From the NCBI RefSeq assembly GCF_026745355.1, contig NC_079202.1:29093099-29157098 (forward strand): a DNA stretch of 64,000 bases, read 5' to 3'. Shown piece by piece: positions 9,981-21,311 of the stretch (position 1 is its first letter; each line of letters opens with the position of its first letter). The stretch comes from Beta vulgaris subsp. vulgaris. Lineage: Eukaryota > Streptophyta > Magnoliopsida > Caryophyllales > Amaranthaceae. Under the pieces are notes generated by a model. The model saw only the letters and a program-made list of their open reading frames with translations. It had not been told where the DNA came from and searched no databases. Position numbers and translations under genes: made by a program.

Positions 9981-11485
9981 TGTTGGAACACAAGGTGACA
10001 CTCAAGAGGGGGGGGGGGAATTATGTGACGAAATCTAATCGATTTTCGCAAAATCTCTGTTATGGCACTGTGCCAGGCACTAAATACCTGTAAATCACAG
10101 ATTTGAGTTTTTTCGAAAACTAAAACTAAAAGTATATGAAATTAATACGCAAACACAAGATATAAACGTGGTTCAATCTCACCTCTGCCGTCCACACGAA
10201 CCAAAACTCTTTTATATCTTTGAATCCCCCACTACTAGCCCTAGTAGTGCTCACCAACACTTAACTCTAAGTGTTGCGACTCTCTATAATTATGAAATTA
10301 CAGAAAGAAAAGATCCTCAAACGTGTGCTTCTTATTCAAGCAATTTAGAGGACAATTACAATCGTAGAATAGTTATGCAACTGACTCGAATAGTGCTATA
10401 CTTTGTGCCTTAGAAAATTGTTTTCTGTTCTAAATATTTCTAGTTTTTGTCTCTGAAAACATGGTCCATAAAACTTAATTAATAACCCCTTTTATAGTCC
10501 ATGCACTGATTGAGAATCCTTTAAAAAATTATTTATCTTTTACTCCTTAATTTAAGGGATAAAACTTTCCTTTCTAGAAAATAAACTTTATCTTTTTCAT
10601 CTTCATCTTCAATTCTAAAAAGATAAGCTTTCCTTAAATTAATTTCTATCTTCTAGATTTGATAACCAACGAATTTTCGTTTATCTTATATTATTTGTTT
10701 GAATTTGAAAATCCCTTTTCTCAAAACTGTTTATGAAAATCTTATTTTTATCAAAAATATTTTTTACTCGGTTTTTTACTAAAAACACGTTTTAATGAAA
10801 ATTCTTTCATAAAACGTTTTTATTAAAACTTTATCATTTTTAATAAACTTGCTTTTTGAATTTCAATTTCCTTTTATATAGATATATAAAATTAACATAA
10901 TTATTTATTTCCTTAACTCTAAGAAAATAATAATTATACTAATTTATATTTCTATATTTGGCACATAATATATCACCTAGTTCAAGTACTCCCTCCGTTT
11001 CCTAAAGATCTTCCCACTTACTGTTCCTACAGATACCAAGGGAAATCAAGTTGTGTGGGGCATGGTGTGAGTAAAGTAAGAGAGAGAAAGGGGTAAGATA
11101 AATAAACAAATAAAAAGGGGTTAAAGTAGGAGAGAGAAAGAGGTAAAATTGATTAATAATATAATGGTGGACCATATGATAGTGACATGAGAGGGTAAAT
11201 AGGGAATTTGTTTTGCCAAATAAGGAATAAAGCAAAAGAGGGAAGATCTTTTGGAAACACCCTTAAACGGAAAGAGGGAAGATCTTTAGGAAACGGAGGG
11301 AGTACATTACACTTTGCATAACATAGCTAAACTTAGGAATATAAACTTTTACTTCAATCTTGATTATGCATTTCTTAAAAGTCGTCATTTATTTATTCCG
11401 TTCTCAACCATCAGTTACAAACTTTCATACTAGAACATATTATATTATTTTTCATCATCAAAACTTAACATGCACATGCACAACA
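9981..11485 (-). repeat. Element B 5' LTR (with MITE)
   Basis: Begins TGTTGGAACACAAGG and ends TGCACAACA on the plus strand, like the 3' LTR at 737-1370. Without the 314-bp MITE it is about 1.19 kb. A poly-G run (10008-10018) lies near the end adjoining the primer binding site, that is, in U5 of the transcript. The inner part (10500-10980) is AT-rich and absent from the 3' LTR. Confidence 0.85.
10989..11302 (+). mobile_element. Stowaway-like MITE
   Basis: A 314-bp non-coding element with terminal inverted repeats of about 27 bp opening CTCCCTCCGTTTCC at both ends, flanked by the TA dinucleotide at 10987-10988 and 11303-11304. The CTCCCTCCGT terminus and TA target duplication are the signature of Stowaway (Tc1/mariner) MITEs. 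The sister LTR near 1186-1198 has the uninterrupted sequence TCAAGTACATTAC, the empty site. A second copy of part of the right TIR (AAACGGAAAGAGGGAAGATC near 11265) lies just inside the right end. Confidence 0.92.
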
Positions 11486-12191
11486 CCTAAGATTAAGAGA
11501 TAAAACTTTTTTTTCAAGAAAATAAACTTTATCCTATTCATCTTTATCCTTATTTCAAAAAGATAGGTTTTCTTTAAAACAATATTTATCCATAATATTG
11601 GTAACCAATTTGATTTCCTTTTTATCTCATATTCCTCATTTATTTCGAAATCTTTTTTATCAAAATAGTTTATCACAAACTATTTTTCCTTTTTTCTTTT
11701 TCTTAAAAATCCTTTTGCTTTCGAAATTCTTTTATAAAATATTTTTTCTTAAAATCGATTTTTACAAAAAAAATTTAAACTCGATTTTTCTAAAATTCTT
11801 TTCTTTTTAAATATGTTTTTCGTTTTTAAAAACATTTACTTTAATATCTTAATTTTGAAACTAAGATTCCCTTTTTATATTGATATATGAAATTAATATG
11901 CTCACCTATTTTCTTAACTCTAAGAAAATAAATAACCATTCTAATTTCACATTTGTAATTTTAGCACAAAATTTAGCACAAGGTTCTAATAGTTTGCATT
12001 ACATAATTAAGAGTATGAAAAAATCTAAGCTTCCATATCTTCAAGTTCTTCAATCTTTCATGAACGTCCAGTGTTCATGACTTTCTTAGATCACTGTTAC
12101 ACTCTTACAAGTTATGGCACAAATCGTTTATCATCATCAAAATAACATGTGTTTATCATCATCAAAATAACATTGACTTAGAGTCACAACA
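11486..12191 (-). repeat. Element A 5' LTR, second half
   Basis: After B's target duplication the sequence continues the LTR begun at 122-736. It matches B's 5' LTR from about 10556 onward (AGATAAAAC...AAATAAACTTTATC) and ends GTCACAACA. CATCATCAAAA occurs twice (near 12132 and 12158) in a short tandem duplication of about 26 bp. The end is placed by analogy and may be off by a few bases. Confidence 0.7.
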
Positions 12192-13066
12192 GGTTAGACA
12201 TTGTTGCACAAATAGACAAAGCAATCGAAATCCATTTAGGAATACAGTTTAGGTGATCAATGAGCCGATGATATATAGTCAACAGAAGTCAACGGTGAGC
12301 AATTCATAAAAGGAGGTTCAACCTTCAATGATAATCAAGCGACAACAGTTAAGAGTTAAAAACCAAAGTAACGCTGGACGTAAGGACATGGCTGGAAGTT
12401 AATTTGATCATGAAGCACGCAAGAACGTGGGTGATGGAACGTGGGCATCATGGCACCAGAAGATAGAAATTGTGATTTGAATCATAAATGATTCAAATAT
12501 TTTCCCTCCAAGAAGCAAGGAAGTTACATACTCCTCCGTACTATAAATACGTGAAGGATTATCAGAACAAGACAACAAACACAACACACAACAAACATGC
12601 AATTTACTTCTCTCTAGCGTAGCTTTACCTAAATTAGCCAACCCCCTTCTGGGATTATAGTTAGCCTCTAGCCTAGAATTAGATGATGTATTGAGTTACC
12701 AAGTTTGTTCAAACTCCGATTTTAGTCGAAATCCATGGAGGTATTCATCTTCATGTTTATCCTTTAATTGTCTAGCCTGGTTTGTGTGTTATAGAATCTT
12801 TCTAGAAGTTTCTGATACAAGTGGGAACACGTAGCTTTAATTAATAGATTAATTATTGTTTTGATCACCTTATTTAATACACGTCGCCTAATTTTATTAG
12901 TCGTTATAGTTTAGTTACATTAGGCTATAACAAAGTATGTTAGCGAGGTTTTATCAAATTAAAACCGGTAACCCCCAGGGACTAAGACTCCCGTGACATT
13001 CAGTATCTAACTATTGGGTGTGCATTGACTTGTTTGCAAAGTCATCCAACTGAATTTGTGCCAACA
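12192..13066 (+). repeat. Element D 5' LTR remnant
   Basis: Non-coding sequence ending GTGCCAACA just before TTTTTTGGCGGA. A TATA box (CTATAAATACG) at 12541-12551 is followed by an A/C-rich leader, as expected for an LTR promoter and R region. The left part was separated by the insertion of element A (target duplication expected to begin GGTTA at 12192). Confidence 0.6.
12541..12551 (+). promoter_or_regulatory. TATA box of element D LTR
   Basis: CTATAAATACG, about 520 bp upstream of the LTR end. Position and downstream leader suit an LTR promoter. Confidence 0.5.
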
Positions 13067-13224
13067 GGTTTTTTGGCGGACACATTTGTGATATTTTCCT
13101 TGTTAAATTTTAAAAGTAGCCTTTATTTAAAATAGTCCTTTTAATTGTCTTTTAATCCTAAATGTCGAGTACATGTTCTTGAAAGAGTAAAGAAGGTGCT
13201 AGAATTGATCAAATTTCCCGAACT

Positions 13225-15815
13225 ATGGAAGATAATAATTCAACGCATTCAGAGTCTCGGTTACTTGTGGAAAAAAATGAACCAATTCATAATGTCTCAG
13301 GAGACTCATTAGGAGAAACTCCCCAAAGAGACATTTTATCTCCAGGTGATACTGGTCGAGCATTCGTGCACCAATTGTATGGAAAGTTCACTGAAGTAGT
13401 GAAATAATTACTATTGGAGGCTTGAGAGAGTCAAAGGCACCAATTTGATTCCAATTATAGGACTTTAGCCCATGAATCAGCCAGGGTCTTCACAGATATC
13501 CTTCAAAGGATAAGTGAAGAGAATAGAGATACTAACGCTAGGTAGATAAACCGCATACTCATAGACATAAATGATACTATGAGTGCGACCTTTACGACAA
13601 TGTCAACATCTCTTGCTACTGAGGTAGTTACTCGTTTAGAACCGCTAGTTGAAAAACACTACCAGTTGAATGAGAGACTACTTAAGGTTTTAGAAGAGGT
13701 CCCACTGAATAGAACACATGTGGATCGTGGACTAACACCAAATCTCCCAATGGCTTATCCAACAAGAGTACACTTTTCCCATATTGAGAATAGAGACGCT
13801 TTGGTCTCAAACGATCCACAAGCTTCATCCCAAGGGTGCCAAAAAAGGGCAAGTCCTTTGAACCTTGAAGAGAATAGTCATGGGAATTTTAGGAGAAGTG
13901 ACGAAATGGCAGCGGGCGTGGAGCCAGGCTGGCACCAGGCGTCAGGACGTCATCAACCTTCTTTTTTCATGGGTGGTGGACAGTTTGGAGATAACACACA
14001 TCAACATGGACCATCACATGGAGGAAAAAAGCATGGTATATTTGTTATAAATAACAATAGTTCACCTAATGCATTTGTACCTATACATCAGTCAACCATG
14101 GATGGAAATCCTCCTTCTTCTAACTTTATGGCCTTTCAACCACCTAATCTTGGGATGTCTCATTATGGGGCTGTTCCAAGTTATGGTCATAATCACGCGC
14201 CATTTGTTCATACAAATGGAAGTTACCCACAAGGTATTCCCAATAATGGGTACACCTTTTAGCCACAAACGACACAAGGATAGAATAATCCTAACTATGT
14301 ACATCGCCAAGATATCCAATGGGCGGTTATCAGAACCAACCTTTCATTCCTAGTCCATCTCATATGTATGATCAAATGGGGAGTATGGGCCATGGGAATA
14401 TGGGACATCCGGCAAGAAATCAAGAGCCTTTAGCAACACAAGTAGAGGCCATAGTCCAAAGACTAGTGGGGGATATTTCTAGGAAAGGTTATAGATAAAT
14501 AGGTCAAAAACCTTACCCTGAATGGATTGATAGGCGTAATACATTTCCTAGGATATTTAAAATACCTGACTTTACCTTGTTTTCGGACAATGATAGAGTG
14601 TCAGCTGAAGAACATATAACTAGGTTTAATTGTCAATGTAGAGAAGCAGTTGATAATGAATTTTTAAAACTCGGAATGTTATCTATGTCCCTTACTGAAA
14701 CTGCTTTTTGGTGGTATACAAATTCACCTCCCAATTTAATTCACTCGTGGCAGGATATGCAAGTGCAATTAATCGACTTAGCTAGACTCCAACAGAAGCT
14801 AGGAGAGCCTGTAGAAGACTATCTAGCTAGATTCAAAATGGCTAAGATTAGGTGCCATGTTAGTATTCCTGAAAGGGAATTTTTAAAAATGGCTCAAGAA
14901 GGAATGTTGATTCAGTTTCAAAAAAGGCTTGATGGTCATGCTTTCGGTGATTTTGTTGAATTAGCAGAATTAGCCGTAAGGTATGAAAGAAACCTACAAG
15001 CTGAAAGTGCATCAAGGCACAAAAATTTCTACGCTTAAATTGAGCAACCTTTTCTCTTTGAAACATCCTCGGAAGTAGATGTGGTTGAGATTGTCCAAGG
15101 AGGACGTTATAAATGCTCTCCTCTTGAGAAAAAATAATTCTCCGCGCCAAAACAATTAAAATCTAAGCAAAAGAGAACATATACTTTTAACGCTAAGAAG
15201 TCTAGCGCCATCTTTGACTGGTTATTATCTAATAATAAAATCAAGCTGGTAGGAAGGTATAAGTTGAAAACAACCGATGAAGTTAAAGGGAAGAAATATT
15301 TTAAATGGCATGATGCAGTTTTCCACGATACTTCTGAGTGCATTATTTTCAGAAATAAAATTCAGGATGAGATTGATAAAAAGAATATCATGTTCCCTGA
15401 TGATGAAAATGCTAATGTGGTGAATGTGATTGAAGTGGACGGACCATTTCACTTGTCTTGTAATATGGTGACAATTAACAATGATTTTACAATTGTGTTA
15501 CATACATCTCAAGCCACAGAAATTGGTAATCAGCTCTTTAACAGATTGCTAGATGAAGGAGTCCTGATTATGCCAAAAATAGCTAACGAAGAGGGACTAG
15601 AAGATATGTGTAGATGGCATATGAATGGGTCCCATACTATTGATCAATGTCAAATCTTTAGAGGTTTTCGTACTAGGCAACTGACTCTCGAAAGAGTGAT
15701 TGTCTCAGAAATAGAACGTCAGGCCATGGATTTGGATGTGTATTGTATTAATCTAGCCAAAGCTAGGAGTAATACTAACGTTAAGGCAAATCCAAGTTTG
15801 GCGATACCCCAATAG
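13225..15815 (+). pseudogene. Element D gag
   Basis: Frame segments 13225-13407, 13579-14262, 14577-15038 and 15264-15815 separated by stops and at least one frameshift (the third segment changes phase). The third carries the retrotransposon-gag domain: PDFTLFS, then SLTETAFWWY, then LQQKLGEPVEDYLARFK. The fourth has two zinc-knuckle-like repeats, one degenerate (KWHDAVFHDTSEC near 15300) and one nearer consensus (CRWHMNGSHTIDQC near 15610). The protein would package the RNA into particles. Upstream segments are low-complexity Asn/Gly/Pro/His-rich. Confidence 0.7.
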
Positions 15816-16790
15816 AAGGCTAAAACTTACAAAGAAGCTGCTCAAAAGTTTACTCTGCAAACTAGAGCAATAGAATGATTGAAGGCTCTAAGGGCATATA
15901 TGTGTTCATCATGTTCAGGTAAAATAACATTAGAAATGATTAGGACACAGGTCATACCAAATGACCCTACCTATGTTCCTGCATATCAGAGGCCATTCCA
16001 GAAAAGATCTAGGAGCCAAGGGCCAAGAAAGATTAATGGAAATGGATCTCACTTTTTTCCAAAAGAATCTTTAGTAGATGTAAGTTAAGTTCCCATTTCT
16101 AAGATTCTTAAAAGGAAAGACAAATCTAAAGGGAATTTAGGGGGTACGAGACTCAAGTAAATGGTAATAAGGGAATCTCTAGAAGATGACCAAAATTCAC
16201 GTCAAAGTAATTCATCTAAGATGAAGGATTTGAGCCGTAGAGCTGCTGCAGCAAGAGCTCAAATCAGCACTCAAAATGTGCAAGAATCTCTTATTGCCAA
16301 TGTAAGGATTGATGAAGAGGCTCTTCAAGAAGGAATCACTAAGTTGTTGGCTTTGGGTGAGGATCAGTATGGCTCTTCATCTCTGAAGATAAACGCCCAG
16401 CAACAACAAGAAAAGGATTCTTATATGAAGGAAGCTGAAAAAGATGATGCTAATGAGGTGTATGGCTCGAAATTTGGATATGAAGACTTGGATTTGTTGG
16501 TATCAAATAGCGATTTGTTATTGGATGGAGACCCATTATCGACTAAATCCCAAGTAGGAGGCTAGGAAGGTCAGGTTATGCAGTGCAACGTACTAATGCT
16601 ACCAACAAATTTCAAGATAATAGGTAACCAATCCACATTGCCAACTACTACATCATGGAGAGATGAAGTTGATAAGAAAAAGAAAGCAGGTAAATTAATT
16701 ACATCGCCTCGAATCTTATCTTCTTATTTGAATCCCCCGCAAAAGAAAGCGCCTAGTAAAACATCTTTAAGAACTGATTTTAGAGTTTAA
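15816..16790 (+). pseudogene. Element D gag-protease linker
   Basis: Open stretches at 15879-16088, 16161-16565 and 16578-16790 are rich in charged residues and have no motif I recognise. They lie between gag and protease and are probably the polyprotein linker of element D, broken by stops. Confidence 0.4.
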
Positions 16791-16849
16791 TCATAGATAA
16801 GATCTTTAAATCAGAGGGTGTTGATGATAGACATACTAAGGCTTTAGTC

Positions 16850-17253
16850 TTAAGTGTGGACTTCGAAGGAAAACGATTAGGTAAAGTATTAGTAGACACT
16901 GGAGCCACTGTCAATATAATGGCTTTGTTAGTGTTTCAAAGGTTGGGAAAAACTAGAAAAGATTTAATATAACTGGTTTTTCTAGACTATCCGAGAAGGT
17001 AGAAGGAATGGCTATTCCAAAGATTAAAGTAGGTTCTAATAAAACTACTTTTACTGGTTTCTTCATAGTGAAAAATGGCACTGATTGTAATGCCATACTA
17101 GGAAAGGACAGGTTACATTATAATTATGTTATTCCATCATCACTCCATCAGGTTTTAATACTATGGAATGGTGATACCTTTGAAATATTACAAGCAGATG
17201 AGGAAGTTTGTCTAATTTCATCTCCTGTTCTGTTTTCATCAGGGATTCTCTAA
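16850..17253 (+). pseudogene. Element D aspartic protease
   Basis: KVLVDTGATVNIM near 16880-16920 is the retropepsin signature (catalytic D-T-G). After a stop near 16969 the frame continues (17008-17253) with KIKVGSNKTTF and NAILGKDRLH, the second conserved protease block (ILG-D/R). It would cleave the gag-pol polyprotein. The region is interrupted by one stop and is not functional as read. Confidence 0.7.
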
Positions 17254-17689
17254 TGTCAGTTCCTAACATCAGAATTGAGGTTGCTCCAAACTCACCAAGA
17301 GATAGAAGACTCAAGTGCAATTCTCATAGAAGAAACTAAAGATGTCCCAGAAGTTGAAGATATTCAATCAAAATGTGAATTTACTCAACATGCATTAAGT
17401 TATGATCAATCACTAGCTCTAGTTAGCCTATATGGTTAGACTATATTTTTCTGAATAGGTTATTATGTCTGTAAACGATGAAGAATATTGTAATGTGTTT
17501 ACCGTTATCGTTGACCAAGTTATGAAAGATCTAGCTTTTAAAAGATATTAAGAAGATTTTCTAGAAAGTTCTAGTACATGTTGTTCCACCATATATGATT
17601 CTGAACCTTTAGAAAAGGAAGATGAAAAAATATGGGCTAAAAGTGAGGATATTAAACAAGAGGTTCATGATCCACTAGAGGAAATAAAT

Positions 17690-18505
17690 CTAGGAAATGA
17701 TGAAAATCCACGTTATACTTATATAAGTAAGCTTCTCACTGATCAAGAGAAACATGATTTAGTTATAATTCTAAAAGAATTTAAAGATTGTTTTGCATGG
17801 GAACATCATGAAATGCAAGGCATTGATAGTACATGAATAGAACATAAATTACCTATCAAGTAAGCATGTGTCCCAAAGTCCTAGAAGTCTAGTGCCAGAA
17901 CTAACATAACATATACAAGAAGAAATAAATAAACTTCTCAAGGCAAAGTTCATAAAGTCATGCCAATACACCGACTGGATATCTAATATTGTCCCGGTGG
18001 TCAAAAAGAATGGAAAGATAAGAATTTGCATTGACTTTAGGAATTTAAATAAAGCAACACCTAAAGATCAATACCCCATGCCTGTAGCTGATCTCCTAAT
18101 AGATGCAACATCAAGATATGAATATATATCTTGCATGGATGGATATGCAGGTTATCGTGAATTAAGAATTGCATAGGAAGATTGTAACAAAACAGCTTTC
18201 AAATGTCCAAAATCATTAGGTCTATTTGAGTACGTAGCCATGCCATTTGGTTTAAAGAATGCTGGTGCTACATACCAAAAAGCCATGGATGCAATTTTTA
18301 AAGATATGATTGGTAAAATTATGGAGGTTTATGTAGATGATATACTTGTTAAATCTAATGACTTTTCTATGCATAAAGAACACCTGATTAAATCATTTAT
18401 AAGAATGCAAGAATATCATTTAAAAATGAATCCTTTAAAATGTGCGTTTGGGGTCAAATCCAGCAATTTCCTTGGATTTCTCATCCATAAAAATGGCATG
18501 GATAT
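17690..18505 (+). pseudogene. Element D reverse transcriptase, 5' part
   Basis: The plus-strand frame contains WISNIVPVVKKNGKIRICIDF (near 17970-18035), then YPMPVADLLIDA, a TAG stop near 18173, MPFGLKNAGATYQ (18240) and the catalytic YVDDILVKS at 18330-18356, followed by KCAFGV and FLGFLIHKNG. This is the fingers and palm of a gypsy RT. It ends where the LTR of Sirevirus C begins at 18506. Stops upstream (17830-17930) show decay. Confidence 0.85.
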
Positions 18506-19859
18506 TGTTATATCACTAGGAACAATACAAGAGGGGAGGGGGGTGAATTGTATGTGTAGAAATAAATTTAAACTTTTGTGGTATTTTAAACTTAAACAAA
18601 TAAACAAGCTAAAGGAACACAAGGGATTTTTACGAGGAAAAACTTCTTGGGCCCAACTAGAAGAAACAACCTCGACCACTAGGGATTTTAAACTCAACGC
18701 TTTCACTAATTAGGTCAAACAACTTTGTTACAACCTAATTATACTCACGAGCCACACCTTGAGTTCCTAAACTCAAGTTCCTGAACAATTCTTCCCTTCA
18801 CAATTGGTTCTCTCAACTTCACTTGATCTTTTCTCACTTTAACTTGCTTTACTCAAAGCTTATCTCTTACAGAAATCCACTCAAAGTCCCCTTACGCCAA
18901 AAACCAAAATACAATTGATTGAATAAATTTAGTGGAATTAGAGTAAGAAGGCAAAGAACAAATGGCTTTTATGAAAGAATGAAGGCATTGACACTTTACT
19001 TAGTTAAACTCACTAAATCATTTGGTCAGACACCCTTCATGGAACTTCATTAGACATTAGTATTTATAGTGGTAATAACTTAGAACGTGGGATTAAAACA
19101 TGTATTAGTGGTTTGAACCATTATCCCATGATGTTCCTTATCCAGAGGAACACGTTCCTCAATCATCCCATGATCTCCATGATCACTGTTAAACGTGGGA
19201 GAGAATTAAGTTAATGCTCCTTAATTTTAGCAACCACTTTAAGCATTAATTTGAAAATCTGATTTAATTAAAAACATTTTAATTATTAAAACCGAAATAA
19301 AATCCTTTTACAAAAAATATTATCTTTAAAATGTTTCCATAAAAATCGGGAAAAAAAATTATTATCTTTGGAAAAATAAAATATTATCCTTAAAATCAGA
19401 TTTTTTGTTAAAGCAAACGGTTACCTAGATTCTAGGCATGATTTACTCAACTGACATAAATGTACCGTTGTAATGCTTCATCCTAACTCTAGTTCCTTTT
19501 AATTGTTAGTTTCTTTAACTCTAAGTTCAGCGCCAGTTCGTCTGTTCCTTACAAAGGAACAAACGATCATTCTCATTCTAAATTGCCATAGTTCCTTACC
19601 ATTCTTACTCGTTCCGTTGCACTGGAACTAAAAAACAAAAAGCCTCGCTTTAGTCTTGTTGCTCCAATGCTGCTCCAGTACCAAATATAGAAACATCTTC
19701 GCTTAGTCTTCGAAATCCAAACTTGATATCTTCCTTGACTTAGTATTCTCTTTGTTCCTTTCATTGATACCTCGAAATTCACTCACTTAAACAACTTGTT
19801 AGTCCAATACTTAGTTTGCATCTTTGTTCCTCTGTCATCATCAAAACTAGGGTTCAACA
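18506..19859 (-). repeat. Element C 3' LTR
   Basis: Starts TGTTATATCACTAGG and ends GGGTTCAACA on the plus strand, 1354 bp. Near its start is AATACAAGAGGGGAGGGGGG followed by TGAATTG, the G-rich block found at the same place in the LTRs of A, B and F. It ends against the polypurine tract. Confidence 0.8.
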
Positions 19860-19885
19860 ATTTCCCCCTTTTTGATGATGACAAC
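19860..19885 (-). promoter_or_regulatory. Element C polypurine tract
   Basis: Minus strand AAAAAGGGGGAAAT next to the LTR TGTTGAACCC. TTTTGATGATG (19870-19880) is the inverse of CATCATCAAAA (19836-19846) inside the LTR. The LINE target site overlaps the distal half of this inverted repeat. Confidence 0.75.
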
Positions 19886-19961
19886 AATATGGAGTGTATA
19901 TGGGAAAAAGGAAAATGTTGTTTCTCTCTCTAGGAAAATTCTCTCGATGAAAATCGTAGCC

Positions 19962-21311
19962 ATGGCAAGAACTTCGAAGAGCCGGAAAAACAATAATAAA
20001 CCTAAAGGACCGACGTCTGATACAAATGCTAAGAAGACAAAATCAATGGAGGAGTTACGTGGTGTAGCAGCTATGGAGGTAGAGACAGTGGAACGAACTG
20101 AGGAGGAGGATCTTCGTGACTTAAAACACAGTCAAAAAACGCATCGAATCTTCTCTGAATGGTTGTCATCTATTCATTCAGTAACTAAGGATGGCAGGAA
20201 TAGTGGTTAGAAGCGAATTAGTTGGGCGGATAGAAGCTGTGGCGTGATCAATCAGGTACCAATTCTGCAATTCTCAGATGAAGATGAAGAAAATGTAGAT
20301 GATGAGGTAATTTCTCATGCTCTTAACTCTGATCATGATCATAATAGTGAATTGAGTAATCGAGGAATTGTTAAGATAGATATGGAGGATATTCAACCCG
20401 AGGTTGATTACTGGACTTCATCGGTGGTTTGTTATGTGGTTGGAGCAAATCCACCTCCTATGGTGATGGAAGGTTATATAAGAAGAATCTGGAGGAACAA
20501 GGGGGTTGATAAGGTAGTTGTGCTTAAAAAAGGGGTGTATATTGTGCGATTTGCAACAATGGAACAACGAGATAAAGTTTTGGCGGGGAATTCAAATTTC
20601 TTTGATAATAAACCTGTTATAGTGAAAGCGTGGGATGCAGATATGAATGTGATGAAGGAAGATTTTAACATACTTCCTACATGGATCCAATTGAGTATTG
20701 ATTTTAAATATTGGCATGAAAGGTGTTTGATGAAACTTGTGGAATCAGTGAGAAAGTTTGTGCGTGTGGATCAAGCAACAGCTAAACGTGATAGATTGCA
20801 ATTTGCTCGCGTTTTAGTGGAAGTGAGTGTGAATCAGGAATTCCCTGATCAAATCACATTCATAAATGAGAAATGAGTTGAAATGGTGGCTGGAGTACAC
20901 TATGAATGGAAACCACAATTTTGCCAAGTATGTAAGAATTTGGGACATTCATCTGAGGAGTGTAGGAAGCAGGTGAGGAAGGTTGAGGTGAGTAAAAAAT
21001 GGGTTGTAAAAACCACACAGCAGAATACAGATATAGAGAAAGAGGATACTGTGGTTAAGGTGAATACTGATACTGGTAGTGTAGTTAAGGTGAATGTAGC
21101 ATCTGGAAGTGTAGCGAAGGAGTTTAATGTGGTTACTCAGCAGAATAGAAGAAAACAGACTGAGAAGAGTATAGAAGATACAGAACTGAAGAATGCATTT
21201 GAGGTGTTGGGAGATATGGGTGATGATGGGGTGAAAAATAACCATACAGTTGATGGAAATATAGGTGATGCAGAGAGGGGAAGGGATTCTCCACAAAAGG
21301 AACATGGATAA
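19962..21311 (+). pseudogene. LINE ORF1 (DUF4283-like, zinc knuckle)
   Basis: One frame from ATG 19962 to the stop at 21309-21311, broken by TAG at 20208-20210 and TGA at 20874-20876. The amino end is basic and Lys/Ser-rich. The middle (20430-20860) with MEGYIRRIW..KG and FDNKPVIVKAWDAD resembles the DUF4283 domain found in plant LINE and zinc-knuckle proteins. CQVCKNLGHSSEEC (20918-20960) is a C-x2-C-x4-H-x4-C knuckle. It presumably coats LINE RNA. The two stops are single-codon changes. Confidence 0.8.

Larger units (their letters stand above)
737..11485 (-). mobile_element. Sirevirus element B, complete but decayed (Ty1/copia)
   Basis: A minus-strand copia element with a left (3') LTR 737-1370, polypurine tract, env-like ORF, RNase H, RT, integrase, protease, gag, primer binding site and right (5') LTR 9981-11485. 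The order gag-PR-IN-RT-RH is diagnostic of Ty1/copia, and the extra downstream ORF plus repeated polypurine tracts point to Sirevirus. Flanking bases CATAA (732-736) and CCTAA (11486-11490) are a 5-bp target duplication with one change. The target was the 5' LTR of element A. It contains a solo LTR (4208-6359) and a MITE (10989-11302). Every coding segment carries stops or frameshifts, so it cannot move by itself. Confidence 0.85.
12192..18505 (+). mobile_element. Ty3/gypsy element D, truncated at both sides
   Basis: A plus-strand gypsy element: part of a 5' LTR (12192-13066), primer binding region, gag, protease and RT up to residue motif H-K-N-G-M-D-I, where Sirevirus C (18506) cuts in. The left LTR is cut by element A. 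RNase H, integrase and the 3' LTR are not in the window. The gag and protease style resemble Tat-type elements, but the lineage call is weak. Confidence 0.75.
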
